Source of the DNA: Clostridia bacterium
Lineage (GTDB): Bacteria; Bacillota; Clostridia; Oscillospirales; UBA644
Assembly (NCBI GenBank): GCA_017623595.1
Contig: JAGAOU010000051.1
Coordinates: forward strand, 1-44,775
Direction of reading: 5' to 3'
DNA length: 44,775 nucleotides
Shown: positions 8,416 through 16,359 of the stretch, piece after piece
How the letters are laid out: each line of letters starts with the position of its first letter
Position numbering within the stretch: the stretch's first letter is position 1
Translations under genes and position numbers: made by a program
Notes under the pieces: model-generated
What the model was told of the DNA's origin: nothing
Seen by the model: only the letters and a program-made list of their open reading frames with translations
Databases searched by the model: none

Positions 8416-9333
8416 ATGCCCATCCGCATTCCCAATAAGCTTCCCGCCGTCAAAACGCTGGAGGAAGAAAACATTTTTGTGATGACCGAGACCCGCGCCA
8501 TCACCCAGGACATCCGTCCCCTGAAGATTCTGCTGGTAAATCTCATGCCCACAAAAATCGCCACCGAAACCCAGATTTCCCGTCTTCTGGGCAACTCTCC
8601 CCTGCAGGTGGAGCTGGAGTTGATCCACACAAAATCCCATCAATCTAAAAACACCTCCGCAAGCCATTTGGCGGAGTTCTACAAGACCTTTGACGATGTA
8701 AAGCATCAGAACTTCGACGGCATGGTGATTACGGGAGCGCCCGTGGAAAATCTGCCCTTCGAGGAGGTGGATTACTGGGAAGAACTGTGCGGCATCATGG
8801 AATGGTCCAAAACCCACGTCACCAGCACCTTCCACATCTGTTGGGGGGCGCAGGCAGGATTGTATTACCACTACGGCATCGACAAAATTCCTCTGCCCGA
8901 AAAGATGTCAGGGGTCTTCGAGCACATCAAGGACTACCCCCGATCCATTCTGCTGAGAGGGTTTGACGATAAGTTCTGGGTACCCCATTCCCGCAACACC
9001 ACCGTGGCACGGGAAGACATTGAAAAGGTGGAGAATCTGCGCATCATCGCCTCCTCGGAAGAGGCGGGGGTCTATGCAATCACCACCCCCAACGGAAAGC
9101 AGATTTTCATCACCGGCCATTCGGAATATGACGGCGAAACGCTGAAAAACGAATATGTGCGAGATCTGAATGCGGGGATCAATCCTAATCTTCCCAAGAA
9201 CTATTTCCCCGACGACGATCCCTCCAAGGATCCTATCGTCCGCTGGAGAAGCCACGCAAATCTGCTCTATTCCAACTGGCTGAACTACTTTGTCTACCAG
9301 ACCACGCCCTACGATATCACCACCATCGGTTAA
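8416..9333 (+). CDS. metAA: Homoserine O-acetyltransferase (MetA type)
   Basis: 305 residues. Activates the homoserine hydroxyl in methionine synthesis. The MetA fold catalytic triad is intact: Cys142 in ICWGAQ, His235 and Glu237 in ITGHSEY. Residue 111 is glutamate (GAPVE), where E. coli MetA has glycine; published work on MetA specificity links Glu111 to acetyl-CoA and Gly111 to succinyl-CoA. I therefore name it an acetyltransferase, in agreement with MetY next door, which uses the acetyl ester. RBS GGAGG is six bases before the ATG. A GC-rich hairpin follows the stop. Confidence 0.95.
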   Translation: MPIRIPNKLPAVKTLEEENIFVMTETRAITQDIRPLKILLVNLMPTKIATETQISRLLGNSPLQVELELIHTKSHQSKNTSASHLAEFYKTFDDVKHQNFDGMVITGAPVENLPFEEVDYWEELCGIMEWSKTHVTSTFHICWGAQAGLYYHYGIDKIPLPEKMSGVFEHIKDYPRSILLRGFDDKFWVPHSRNTTVAREDIEKVENLRIIASSEEAGVYAITTPNGKQIFITGHSEYDGETLKNEYVRDLNAGINPNLPKNYFPDDDPSKDPIVRWRSHANLLYSNWLNYFVYQTTPYDITTIG

Positions 9334-9355
9334 AGGACAAAACAACAAAGAATCA

Positions 9356-9386
9356 ACCCCCGTCTCGCCTGCGGCGCGACGGGGGT
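9356..9386. terminator. GC-rich hairpin between converging metA and araC-type gene
   Basis: Inverted repeat ACCCCCGTC/GACGGGGGT (9356-9364 with 9378-9386) just past metA. The tail is only moderately T-rich on either strand, so terminator function is probable but not certain; the minus-strand araC-type gene also ends toward it. Confidence 0.6.
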
Positions 9387-9499
9387 CAGTTTATCAATAA
9401 AACCGAGAAACATGTACTCTTTTTGGAAGAAAAAATGCAAAAAAACCTCTTGTCCCAACGGATTGCATCCGTCGGAGATTTTGATAAAACCACACTCTC

Positions 9500-10306
9500 T
9501 TATATGCTCTTTTCGTCCCGATACTCCTTTGGGGTTTTTCCGATTTCCTTTTTGAACAAACGGGAAAAATTGCAGGCATCCAGCCCCACGGAAGCGGCAA
9601 CCTGTCCCACGGGCAGATCCTTTTTCCGCAGAAGCGCGCAGGCCTTGCGGATACGAAGAGAGGTCAGATACTCATGGGGGGACATCCCCATTTGCTCATG
9701 AAACAGCGTGGAGAAATAACTGCGGTCCAGCCCCGTTTCCTTTGCAAGCCCGCCCACAGACAAAGACTCATGATACCGCATTTCCATAATACCCACCGCC
9801 TGCTTGATCCAGCGGTTTTTATCGGTGGCGGAGGTGGAATAGCGCAAAAGCGTACCCAGCATGGCATACACACAGCCCGTGCGGCGAAAATCCGCCCCGG
9901 GGTCGGTCTTGTCCTGCATGGAAAGCATCTGTTCCAACAAGGCACAAACATCATTAAAGGCCTCTTTGGGGGCAAAGGGTGCGGAAGAGGAAATTCCCAC
10001 ACGGGTAAAAACCTCTCCGAGATTCAGACCGTCCACCGCACACCAAACTCCACGGCGAGGGTCTTTAAAATCGGCGGTATGTACCACCACGTCGCCGGGA
10101 AACAGAATATAGCAATCCCCCGGCCCTACCGAGAATTCCGTACCGTTGATCACCACAGACCCGTAGCCCCCCGTACAGCATTCCACAATATAAATATCCC
10201 GAATGACGGGACCGTATCGGATTCCCGGGGGAAGATTCCGATCCCAGCCGCCGCAATAAAAGGTGGGCTCCTCCCGCCGTTCCTCGGCAAACCGTTCGTA
10301 AAACAT
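9500..10306 (-). CDS. AraC family transcriptional regulator
   Basis: 268 residues. The N-terminal half is a cupin-like sensor domain (residues ~20-90, with GPGDCYILFPGDVV typical of a double-stranded beta-helix); the C-terminal 100 residues hold two helix-turn-helix motifs, LSVGGLAKETGLDRSYFSTLF and the second ending CNFSRLFKKEIGKTPKEYR, the standard AraC signature. I start at 10306 (MFYERF) because GAGGTG is seven bases upstream; an ATG twelve codons earlier lacks a site. It diverges from the Gfo/Idh/MocA gene at 10418 across 111 bases, so that gene is its likely target. The inducer is probably a sugar or sugar acid. Confidence 0.9.
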   Translation of the reverse strand: MFYERFAEERREEPTFYCGGWDRNLPPGIRYGPVIRDIYIVECCTGGYGSVVINGTEFSVGPGDCYILFPGDVVVHTADFKDPRRGVWCAVDGLNLGEVFTRVGISSSAPFAPKEAFNDVCALLEQMLSMQDKTDPGADFRRTGCVYAMLGTLLRYSTSATDKNRWIKQAVGIMEMRYHESLSVGGLAKETGLDRSYFSTLFHEQMGMSPHEYLTSLRIRKACALLRKKDLPVGQVAASVGLDACNFSRLFKKEIGKTPKEYRDEKSI

Positions 10307-10356
10307 ACAAACACACCTCTGACAACAAATTGAAGAAAACATCCAACAAATAATAC

Positions 10357-10385
10357 TTGTAAAAAAGGCCGATCTGTGATATCAT
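10357..10385 (+). promoter_or_regulatory. Probable promoter of the oxidoreductase gene
   Basis: TTGTAA (10357-10362), 17-base spacer, TATCAT (10380-10385). It is an imperfect match, as expected of a promoter that needs an activator such as the divergent AraC-type protein. Confidence 0.5.
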
Positions 10386-10417
10386 TATATCATAAAACCG
10401 AAAGGATGTAAAGTGCT

Positions 10418-11440
10418 ATGTGTGAAAACAAATTGAACATTGCAGTCATCGGATGCAGCACCATGGGAAAGCTCCACATGCAGGGCGTAATCAACAAGGG
10501 TGCGAATCTGTACGCCATCTGCGATACAGCGGAAGAGCCTTTGGAAGCGCTGAAAAAGGAATTCAACGTCTCCTTGGCGGTCAAGGATTATCGGGAACTG
10601 GTCAACCTGCCCGAACTCAATGCGGCGGTGATCGTCACCCCCGACAAGCTTCATTTGGAAATGACCGAGGCCTTCCTGCGGGCGGGAAAAGATGTTCTCT
10701 GCGAAAAACCCATGGCTCTCACGGTGGAAGAGTGCGAATACATGATGCGGGTGGAGCAGGAAACGGGCAAAAAACTGATGATCGGTCAGGTTTGCCGTTG
10801 CACCCCCGCCTTTGTCATGGCGAAAGAGATGATCGACGCAGGACGAATCGGAGATCTGATCTTCGTGGAAAGCGAATATGCCCACAACTACACAAGGGCC
10901 AGAGGCGCCGACGATTGGAGGGTAGACCCCGACCGTCACGGCGTTATCGGGGGCGGCTGTCATGCCATCGACCTGCTTCGCTGGATTGCGGGAGATCCCA
11001 CGGAGGTTTATGCCCACGCCAATCACAAATCCCTCCTCGATTGGCCGGTAGACGACACCACCATCGCCATCTACAAATTCCCCAATGACGTCATGGGGAA
11101 GGTCTTTGTGTCCATCGGGTGCAAGCGCAACTACACCATGCGTTCGGTCTTCTACGGAACCAAGGGTACCATCATCTGCGACAACACCTCCCCCACCATT
11201 ACTCTCTTTGAAGAGGTGGAAGGGGATCACAAGAGTTATACCAAGCCGCAAGAGCTGCCCGTGGAGGTCAACAATCACAACATCACGGCGGAAATCGATG
11301 CCTTTGTCAGCGCATTGCAGGGCGAAATCGACCTGCCCGTTACCTCCATGGAAGGAGCCTCCACCGTTGCGGTCTGTTGTGCCACCGTAGAATCCGCAAA
11401 AGTCCATCAACCCGTCCGAATTCGCTATCCCGAACTCTGA
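10418..11440 (+). CDS. Gfo/Idh/MocA family NAD(P)-dependent oxidoreductase
   Basis: 340 residues. The N-terminal Rossmann domain begins AVIGCSTMGKLH (residues 9-20); the EKPMALT motif near 100 supplies the family's conserved lysine, and GGGCHAIDLLRW near 185 carries the conserved His/Asp of the substrate site. The C-terminal domain is the usual open beta-sheet. The family oxidises inositols, glucosides or related polyols, or works on sugar nucleotides; this substrate is unknown. It stands alone between its divergent AraC regulator and a strong terminator, so it is probably a single-gene regulon. AAAGGA is about eleven bases before the ATG, somewhat far. Confidence 0.9.
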   Translation: MCENKLNIAVIGCSTMGKLHMQGVINKGANLYAICDTAEEPLEALKKEFNVSLAVKDYRELVNLPELNAAVIVTPDKLHLEMTEAFLRAGKDVLCEKPMALTVEECEYMMRVEQETGKKLMIGQVCRCTPAFVMAKEMIDAGRIGDLIFVESEYAHNYTRARGADDWRVDPDRHGVIGGGCHAIDLLRWIAGDPTEVYAHANHKSLLDWPVDDTTIAIYKFPNDVMGKVFVSIGCKRNYTMRSVFYGTKGTIICDNTSPTITLFEEVEGDHKSYTKPQELPVEVNNHNITAEIDAFVSALQGEIDLPVTSMEGASTVAVCCATVESAKVHQPVRIRYPEL

Positions 11441-11460
11441 AAAACGCCATAAAAACGGGT

Positions 11461-11493
11461 CTCCCGCAGAACAAACCTCTGCGGGAGTTTTTT
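11461..11493 (+). terminator. Rho-independent terminator
   Basis: Perfect 10-bp stem CTCCCGCAGA/TCTGCGGGAG (11461-11470 with 11478-11487), 7-base loop, then six T. It closes the oxidoreductase gene. Confidence 0.93.
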
Positions 11494-11553
11494 ATTGTAC
11501 GGATTATGGGACACAAAAAGAGGTATACTGGCATCACGAAAGGAGGAAAGATT

Positions 11554-12027
11554 ATGGCTGTTGAACTGGTACAAACCCCTCTCCTCGCCCTATCGGCGGA
11601 GGCTGTGGTCAACCGAACCAACATGGGGCTGCAATACGTTGCCGGCCCCGAGGGGAGTTTGTTTGATGCCGCAGGGAAATTGCCCCTGCAGCGCGCCCTC
11701 TGCGCCATCGGAACCTGCAACGTGGGGGAAGCGGTGGTGACGGAAGGATTCGGCCTGAAATCAAAATACATCATCCACACCGTTCCGCCCCGTTGGTGCG
11801 GCGGAAAACACGGAGAAGACGGGCTTCTGGCCTCCTGCTACAAGTCGGTACTCTCCTTGGCGGAGCAGCTGGAGGTGTCCTCCGTCGCCATCCCCTTCCT
11901 CTCGGAAAACCGTTGCGGATACCCGAAAGAACGGGGCCTTGCCGTGGCAAAAAAGGCCCTCTACACCTACCCCTACCGCAAAGACATGACCGTATATCTC
12001 GTCTTGCCCGAATCCGAGGCGGGGTAA
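11554..12027 (+). CDS. Macrodomain (ADP-ribose-binding) protein
   Basis: 157 residues, one macro (A1pp) domain. Visible are VVNRTN at the position of the usual hydrophobic-hydrophobic-NAAN motif, CNVGEAVVTEGFGLKSKYIIHTVPPRW matching the conserved TGEA-T-G--L----IHTVGP segment in parts, and IPFLSE for the second beta-strand motif. Macrodomains bind or hydrolyse ADP-ribose, ADP-ribosyl proteins or O-acetyl-ADP-ribose. The NAAN and glycine-rich loops are altered here, so catalytic activity is uncertain. The ATG at 11554 has AGGAGG seven to eight bases upstream; a possible -10 TATACT lies at 11523-11528, but no -35 is clear. Single gene, between a terminator and a hairpin repeat. Confidence 0.82.
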   Translation: MAVELVQTPLLALSAEAVVNRTNMGLQYVAGPEGSLFDAAGKLPLQRALCAIGTCNVGEAVVTEGFGLKSKYIIHTVPPRWCGGKHGEDGLLASCYKSVLSLAEQLEVSSVAIPFLSENRCGYPKERGLAVAKKALYTYPYRKDMTVYLVLPESEAG

Positions 12028-12040
12028 AACGGAAAGGGAA

Positions 12041-12128
12041 TGTACTTTCTTTTTCCTCTGAAAAAAGAAAGTACACGTTTCCCATTGGCTTTTCGACAAA
12101 CTGTGAGGAGAGGCAAAAGCCTCTCCTC
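12041..12128. repeat. Paired-hairpin intergenic repeat, copy 1
   Basis: Two inverted repeats joined by a conserved linker. Hairpin one is TGTACTTTCTTTTT with its complement (12041-12054 with 12062-12075). The linker reads CATTGGCTTTTCGACAAACTG. Hairpin two is GAGGAGAGGC/GCCTCTCCTC (12105-12114 with 12119-12128). The same layout and near-identical linker recur at 34804-34891. It separates the converging macrodomain and GNAT genes and may also end transcription. Confidence 0.75.
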
Positions 12129-12140
12129 TTTCGTATTTGA

Positions 12141-13313
12141 TTATTCTGCAGTTTGAGGGACAGACTCCGCAGATTCCGCGGCGGGCTGAAGATCCTTGAT
12201 GTAGCAACGGCGGCGCTTGTGCTGCTCCTTTTCCAGATCACCCCATTGGTTGAGGATTTTGGTGTTGCTTTCCAGCTGGGGGCCGGTCTCCATGTAGCGG
12301 ATACCGTTTTTGCGATAACGATCATACACATGGCTGAGAATCACCGCATTGATTCCCTTCCCTTGAAGCTCGGGACGGACGGCAATGAGGAACAAATCGG
12401 CCAAATCGTTCTTGTGTAACGCACGCAGCACACCGATCCAACCGAAGGGGAACAGACGCCCCTTGCATTTTTTGAAGGCCTTTGCCAAGGAGGGAGCGGA
12501 GACACCGAACGCAACCATTTCCCCCTGATCATCCTCCACAAAGCAGATAAAGTCGGGATGGATAATGGGAATAAACTTCTCGGCATACCGCTTGATCTGC
12601 TCGGGCGAAAACTCCACGGTGCCGTAAAGATGAGCATAAGCTTCGTTGGCAAGATCAAACACCTTTTGAATGTAAGGCCCGTATTCTTTGCGGCTCTTGG
12701 GCTGAACCACCCGATATTTTCCGTTTCGGGTCACATACTTGGCCACCTTGCGAATCCGTTGAATGGCGGGGTCATCCTCCTCGGGAATGGGAATCAGATA
12801 CTCAATCCAATCCACATCCTTGACATACCCAAGGCGGGCAAGATGCTCTTGATAATAAGGGGCGTTGTAGTAAGTAATATGCATGTTCAATCGGTCGAAG
12901 CCCTCCACAAGAAGTCCTTCCCGATCCATATCGGTAAAGCCGAGAGGGCCGTGCACCTGGGTGCACCCACACGCGCGTGCGTATTCTTCAACGGTAGCGA
13001 ACAATGCGCGGGACACCTCTTCGTCGTCAATGAAATCCACCTGCGTAAAGCGCATGCGGGAGGTGTTCCACTTTTCATTTGCTTTGCGGCTGAGAATGGC
13101 ACCGATGCGACCGACAATCTTGCCGTCCCGATAGGCCAGCCAGCATTTTGCATCGCAATAAGAAAATGCGGGATTGTCATTTTTGTCCCAATCGGACAGG
13201 TCATCGGACAGGAGCGGCGGGACGAAATGGGGATTGTCGCCGTAAAGCTTGTTGGGAAAATCCACAAACTGCTTTAACTCCCGCTTGGATGTTACTTCTT
13301 TTACCGTAACCAT
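12141..13313 (-). CDS. Large GNAT-like acetyltransferase family protein
   Basis: 390 residues from the ATG at 13313, which has GGGGG seven bases upstream; the frame runs open 22 codons further but without a site. The C-terminal half looks like a GNAT fold: a strand-turn LADLFLIAVRPELQGKGINAVIL carries the acetyl-CoA pyrophosphate-binding Q-x-x-G-x-G/A pattern (QGKGIN). The N-terminal half (~30-200) is a second GNAT-like domain with WLAYRDGKIVGRIGAILSR. This architecture matches the widespread 'GNAT superfamily, about 380 residues' hypothetical proteins of Clostridia and Bacteroidetes, whose substrate is unknown. The C-terminal tail is rich in Ala, Glu and Ser. Single-gene unit. Confidence 0.8.
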   Translation of the reverse strand: MVTVKEVTSKRELKQFVDFPNKLYGDNPHFVPPLLSDDLSDWDKNDNPAFSYCDAKCWLAYRDGKIVGRIGAILSRKANEKWNTSRMRFTQVDFIDDEEVSRALFATVEEYARACGCTQVHGPLGFTDMDREGLLVEGFDRLNMHITYYNAPYYQEHLARLGYVKDVDWIEYLIPIPEEDDPAIQRIRKVAKYVTRNGKYRVVQPKSRKEYGPYIQKVFDLANEAYAHLYGTVEFSPEQIKRYAEKFIPIIHPDFICFVEDDQGEMVAFGVSAPSLAKAFKKCKGRLFPFGWIGVLRALHKNDLADLFLIAVRPELQGKGINAVILSHVYDRYRKNGIRYMETGPQLESNTKILNQWGDLEKEQHKRRRCYIKDLQPAAESAESVPQTAE

Positions 13314-13340
13314 TGGATATCCCCCTTTTGTATTCTCATT

Positions 13341-13369
13341 TTTATAGCATATCACAAAAATCGCACATT
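13341..13369 (-). promoter_or_regulatory. Possible extended -10 promoter of the GNAT gene
   Basis: Minus-strand TATAAA (13341-13346) preceded by TGC, the extended -10 form seen elsewhere in this window. The hexamer 17 bases upstream (AATGTG) is a poor -35, so this is tentative. Confidence 0.4.
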
Positions 13370-13507
13370 TTATTGACAAGACCGTGACGAATGGATAAAC
13401 AGATGTTTATTTTACTATGAAGGAAAAAAAACTCCAAATTTTTCTCAAAAACTCTGTTGCGTAAATGCAAAATCTCCGTAAGATTTTTTCAACCTGCACA
13501 AAAGGAC

Positions 13508-13536
13508 TTGACAGATGCAAAAAATCGTGCTATTAT
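13508..13536 (+). promoter_or_regulatory. Sigma-A promoter of the trkHA run
   Basis: TTGACA (13508-13513), 17-base spacer, TATTAT (13531-13536) with TGC before the -10. It lies 38 bases before trkH and is the only strong promoter found before the plus-strand run that continues to 27493. Confidence 0.85.
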
Positions 13537-13574
13537 ATAGTAGTTAATTTTTTGAAAAAAGGAGGATACGCAGA

Positions 13575-14945
13575 ATGAGAAGACGGATTCCCGTGGAAAA
13601 AAACCGTCGAAGGCCGAATCTCTACCGTCTTTTGGTGCTGGGCTTCTTTCTCATCATTCTCACCGGTGCGGTTTTGCTGATGCTCCCCATATCCTCCCGC
13701 AACGGCGAATGGACTCCTTTTGGGGACACCATGTTCACCGCAACCTCCGCCACCTGCATTACGGGACTGGTGGTGCGGGACACCGCCACCCACTGGTCGG
13801 GCTTCGGGCAGGGTGTGATCCTGACCATGATCCAGCTGGGCGGTCTCGGCTTTATGACCCTGGGCTCGGCGCTGGTGCTGATGCTGAGAAACAACGCATC
13901 GGTCACCAATCGAAAGAAAATCGCAGAGTCCCTCAACATGACCGACTATCGATCTGCCGCAACCACCATGAAGCACGTCATTTTGGGCACTGCCGCCTTT
14001 GAAGGAGCGGGTGCTGTCATTTTGGCGGCACGGTTCATTCCCGAATTCGGCTTTGGAGAAGGGCTTTGGAAGGGGATCTTTCTTTCGGTCTCCGCCTTCT
14101 GTAACGCAGGCTTTGATCTTTTGGGCATGAACGCCCCCTTTTCCTCCCTTACCGCATACACCGATGACCTTGTGATCAATCTGACCATCATGGGATTGAT
14201 CATCATCGGAGGTTTGGGCTTTTTAGTGTGGGAGGATCTGTACACCAAGCGATCCCCGAAGGAATATTCCCTCTTCACAAAAACCATACTTGTGGGTACA
14301 GCGGTGCTGATTCTTTTCGGCGCAACTGCAATCTTCGGGCTGGAATACAGCAATCCCGAAACCCTGGGGCAGCTCTCCTTCCCCGAAAAGATTCTCGCTT
14401 CCTTCTTCCAGTCGATTTCCCCCCGCACGGCGGGCATGAACACAGTGGATCTGACCGCAATGACCGAGGCCTCGCAGGTACTGACCATTCTTTTGATGTT
14501 TGTAGGTGCCGCATCGGGCTCCACGGGGGGCGGCGTGAAGATCACCACAATTGCGGTTCTGATTGCCACCGTCAAGTCGGTTCTCATGGGACGGAAGGAC
14601 ACGGTTTTGTTCCAACGAAGATTGAGCGAGGATACGGTGCGCCGCGCCCTAGCGCTGGTCCTCTTTCCCCTGACCGCCATTCTGTTAGCAACCTTTGCGC
14701 TCAACGTGGCGGAGGCGGACGTGACGTTTTTAGAGGCCCTTTACGAATGCACCTCAGCTTTTGCAACGGTAGGGCTGTCTCTTTCGGTGACGCCAACCCT
14801 GTCCCTGTTCTCAAAAATCATTCTTATGTTTCTCATGTTCGCGGGTCGCGTGGGGATGCTGACCATCTCCTTTGCGCTGCTGACCGACCGTCGCCGTCGC
14901 AGAAACGCCATCCGCTATCCCGAAGGGGATATACTCATCGGATAA
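13575..14945 (+). CDS. Potassium uptake channel subunit, TrkH/KtrB family
   Basis: 456 residues, membrane channel of the superfamily of K+ transporters, built from four M1-P-M2 repeats. The four pore-loop filters are visible, each with its key glycine: TCITGL, AFCNAGFD, PRTAGMN and FATVGLS. The length and the short basic N-terminus fit KtrB better than the ~480-residue TrkH, but the two are hard to separate from sequence. Strong RBS GGAGG lies nine bases before the ATG. The regulatory subunit follows 13 bases after the stop, so the two form one Ktr/Trk system under the promoter at 13508. Confidence 0.93.
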   Translation: MRRRIPVEKNRRRPNLYRLLVLGFFLIILTGAVLLMLPISSRNGEWTPFGDTMFTATSATCITGLVVRDTATHWSGFGQGVILTMIQLGGLGFMTLGSALVLMLRNNASVTNRKKIAESLNMTDYRSAATTMKHVILGTAAFEGAGAVILAARFIPEFGFGEGLWKGIFLSVSAFCNAGFDLLGMNAPFSSLTAYTDDLVINLTIMGLIIIGGLGFLVWEDLYTKRSPKEYSLFTKTILVGTAVLILFGATAIFGLEYSNPETLGQLSFPEKILASFFQSISPRTAGMNTVDLTAMTEASQVLTILLMFVGAASGSTGGGVKITTIAVLIATVKSVLMGRKDTVLFQRRLSEDTVRRALALVLFPLTAILLATFALNVAEADVTFLEALYECTSAFATVGLSLSVTPTLSLFSKIILMFLMFAGRVGMLTISFALLTDRRRRRNAIRYPEGDILIG

Positions 14946-14958
14946 AGGAGGAAAAACC

Positions 14959-15603
14959 ATGCATTCCTTTCTCATCATCGGTCTGAGCCAGTTCGGACGG
15001 GAAGCCGCCCGAAAACTGGTACGTCTGGGCGAAGAAGTCCTTGCCATCGACATTGATCTGGAAAAGGTGGACTTGATTTCGGGAGAAGTAGACGCCCGTC
15101 AGGGGGACTGTCTGCAGGAGCGAATTCTGGAGGAGCTCTCGATTCCCGATTACGATCACGTCATCGTCGCTATCTCCGAAGACATTCAGACCAGCGCCTT
15201 GATCACCACATTGGTCAAAGAAATGGGCGCAAAGCACATCATCTGTCAATCCTACGATCAGAAGCACTCCCGCCTGTTGCGCCGCATCGGCGCCGATTAT
15301 ATCGTCTGCCCCGAGGTAGACATGGGAGATCGCATCGCCCGCAAATTTTCCGCAGATCTTTTGGATTTTATCCCCTTGGGAGGAGATCAATCCATTGCGG
15401 AGGTGAATATTCCCGCCGCCTGGGTGGGAAAATCCTTGCGGGAGCTGAACGTGCGGGCAAACTACGGGATCAACGTCATCGGTCTGCGCAGGCCCGGATC
15501 GGACTTTATTGACACAAGCCTTTCCCCCGATTACCGCTTCGCCGAACAGGAGACCATTATGGTCATCGGCATGTCGGAGCTCATCGCGAGGATCCAAAAA
15601 TGA
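14959..15603 (+). CDS. Potassium uptake regulatory subunit, TrkA/KtrA (RCK) family
   Basis: 214 residues, a single RCK unit as in KtrA. The N-terminal Rossmann domain opens with FLIIGLSQFGREAARKL and an acidic strand end (AIDIDLEK) that binds the ribose of NAD or ATP; residues ~135-214 form the RCK_C domain. These proteins form an octameric ring on the cytoplasmic side and gate the channel partner in response to nucleotides. The RBS is AAAGGAGG, and the stop overlaps the start of the next gene by four bases (ATGA). Confidence 0.93.
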   Translation: MHSFLIIGLSQFGREAARKLVRLGEEVLAIDIDLEKVDLISGEVDARQGDCLQERILEELSIPDYDHVIVAISEDIQTSALITTLVKEMGAKHIICQSYDQKHSRLLRRIGADYIVCPEVDMGDRIARKFSADLLDFIPLGGDQSIAEVNIPAAWVGKSLRELNVRANYGINVIGLRRPGSDFIDTSLSPDYRFAEQETIMVIGMSELIARIQK

Positions 15604-16340
15604 ACCTGCGGGAAATCACCTCGGTCAACAACCCCTATTTGAAAGAGATCGCAAAGGTCCGAAAGACACCTACGGAAGAACGGTTTTTTATCGAAGGAAC
15701 CAAATTTGTGGAAGAATTGCCCCACGAATGCATCCTTGAGGTCTTTACCACCGACGGAGAAAAGCACCGCCCCTTTTTGGAGTCCCTTCCCCCAACAGTA
15801 ACCGTGTATCTGCTCTCCAAGCCCGCTATGGGAAAAATCTGTGCAGCGGTTTCGGAGCAGACCATCGCCTGCACCGTAAGACGCCTGCCCACAGAACGCC
15901 CTCAAAAGCTGGTGCTGCTGGACGGCGTGCAGGATCCGGGAAACGTGGGCACCATCATCCGCACCGCCTATGCCTTCGGCTTCGGTGTGATTCTCTCCCC
16001 CGGATGCGCAAATCCCTGGTCGGCAAAAACACTGATGTCCACCGCCGGAGCCTTTCGTTCCTGCTACATCGAACAGTGTGAAGATCTGAAGACCTTCACC
16101 GAAGCCCTCCGAACTGAAGGATTCACGGTCTTTGCCACGGCATTGGACCCCACCGCCCTGCCTCCCGAAGAGATTCAATTCGGCGAAAAGCGTGCGGTGA
16201 TCATCGGAAGCGAGGGACGGGGCATGTCCCCCGAGGTGATCCGTGCCGCAAATCAAACGGTCTTTATCCCCATGGAAAACCCCATCAACTCCCTCAACGC
16301 CGCCGTTGCGGCATCCATCATGATCTACACCCTGCGATAA
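15600..16340 (+). CDS. SpoU/TrmH family RNA 2'-O-methyltransferase
   Basis: 246 residues. The N-terminal ~80 residues form the RNA-binding substrate domain (YLKEIAKVRKTPTEERFFIEG is typical), and the C-terminal SPOUT domain has all three motifs: LLDGVQDPGNVGTIIRTA (motif 1), VIIGSEGRGMS (motif 2) and IPMENPINSLNAAVAASI (motif 3, the AdoMet-binding knot). Members methylate ribose 2'-OH in rRNA (RlmB-type) or tRNA; the target is not predictable. The ATG overlaps the stop of the RCK gene by four bases, indicating translational coupling. Confidence 0.92.
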   Translation: MNLREITSVNNPYLKEIAKVRKTPTEERFFIEGTKFVEELPHECILEVFTTDGEKHRPFLESLPPTVTVYLLSKPAMGKICAAVSEQTIACTVRRLPTERPQKLVLLDGVQDPGNVGTIIRTAYAFGFGVILSPGCANPWSAKTLMSTAGAFRSCYIEQCEDLKTFTEALRTEGFTVFATALDPTALPPEEIQFGEKRAVIIGSEGRGMSPEVIRAANQTVFIPMENPINSLNAAVAASIMIYTLR

Positions 16341-16359
16341 TTTCGGAAAGGAGAAGGCC

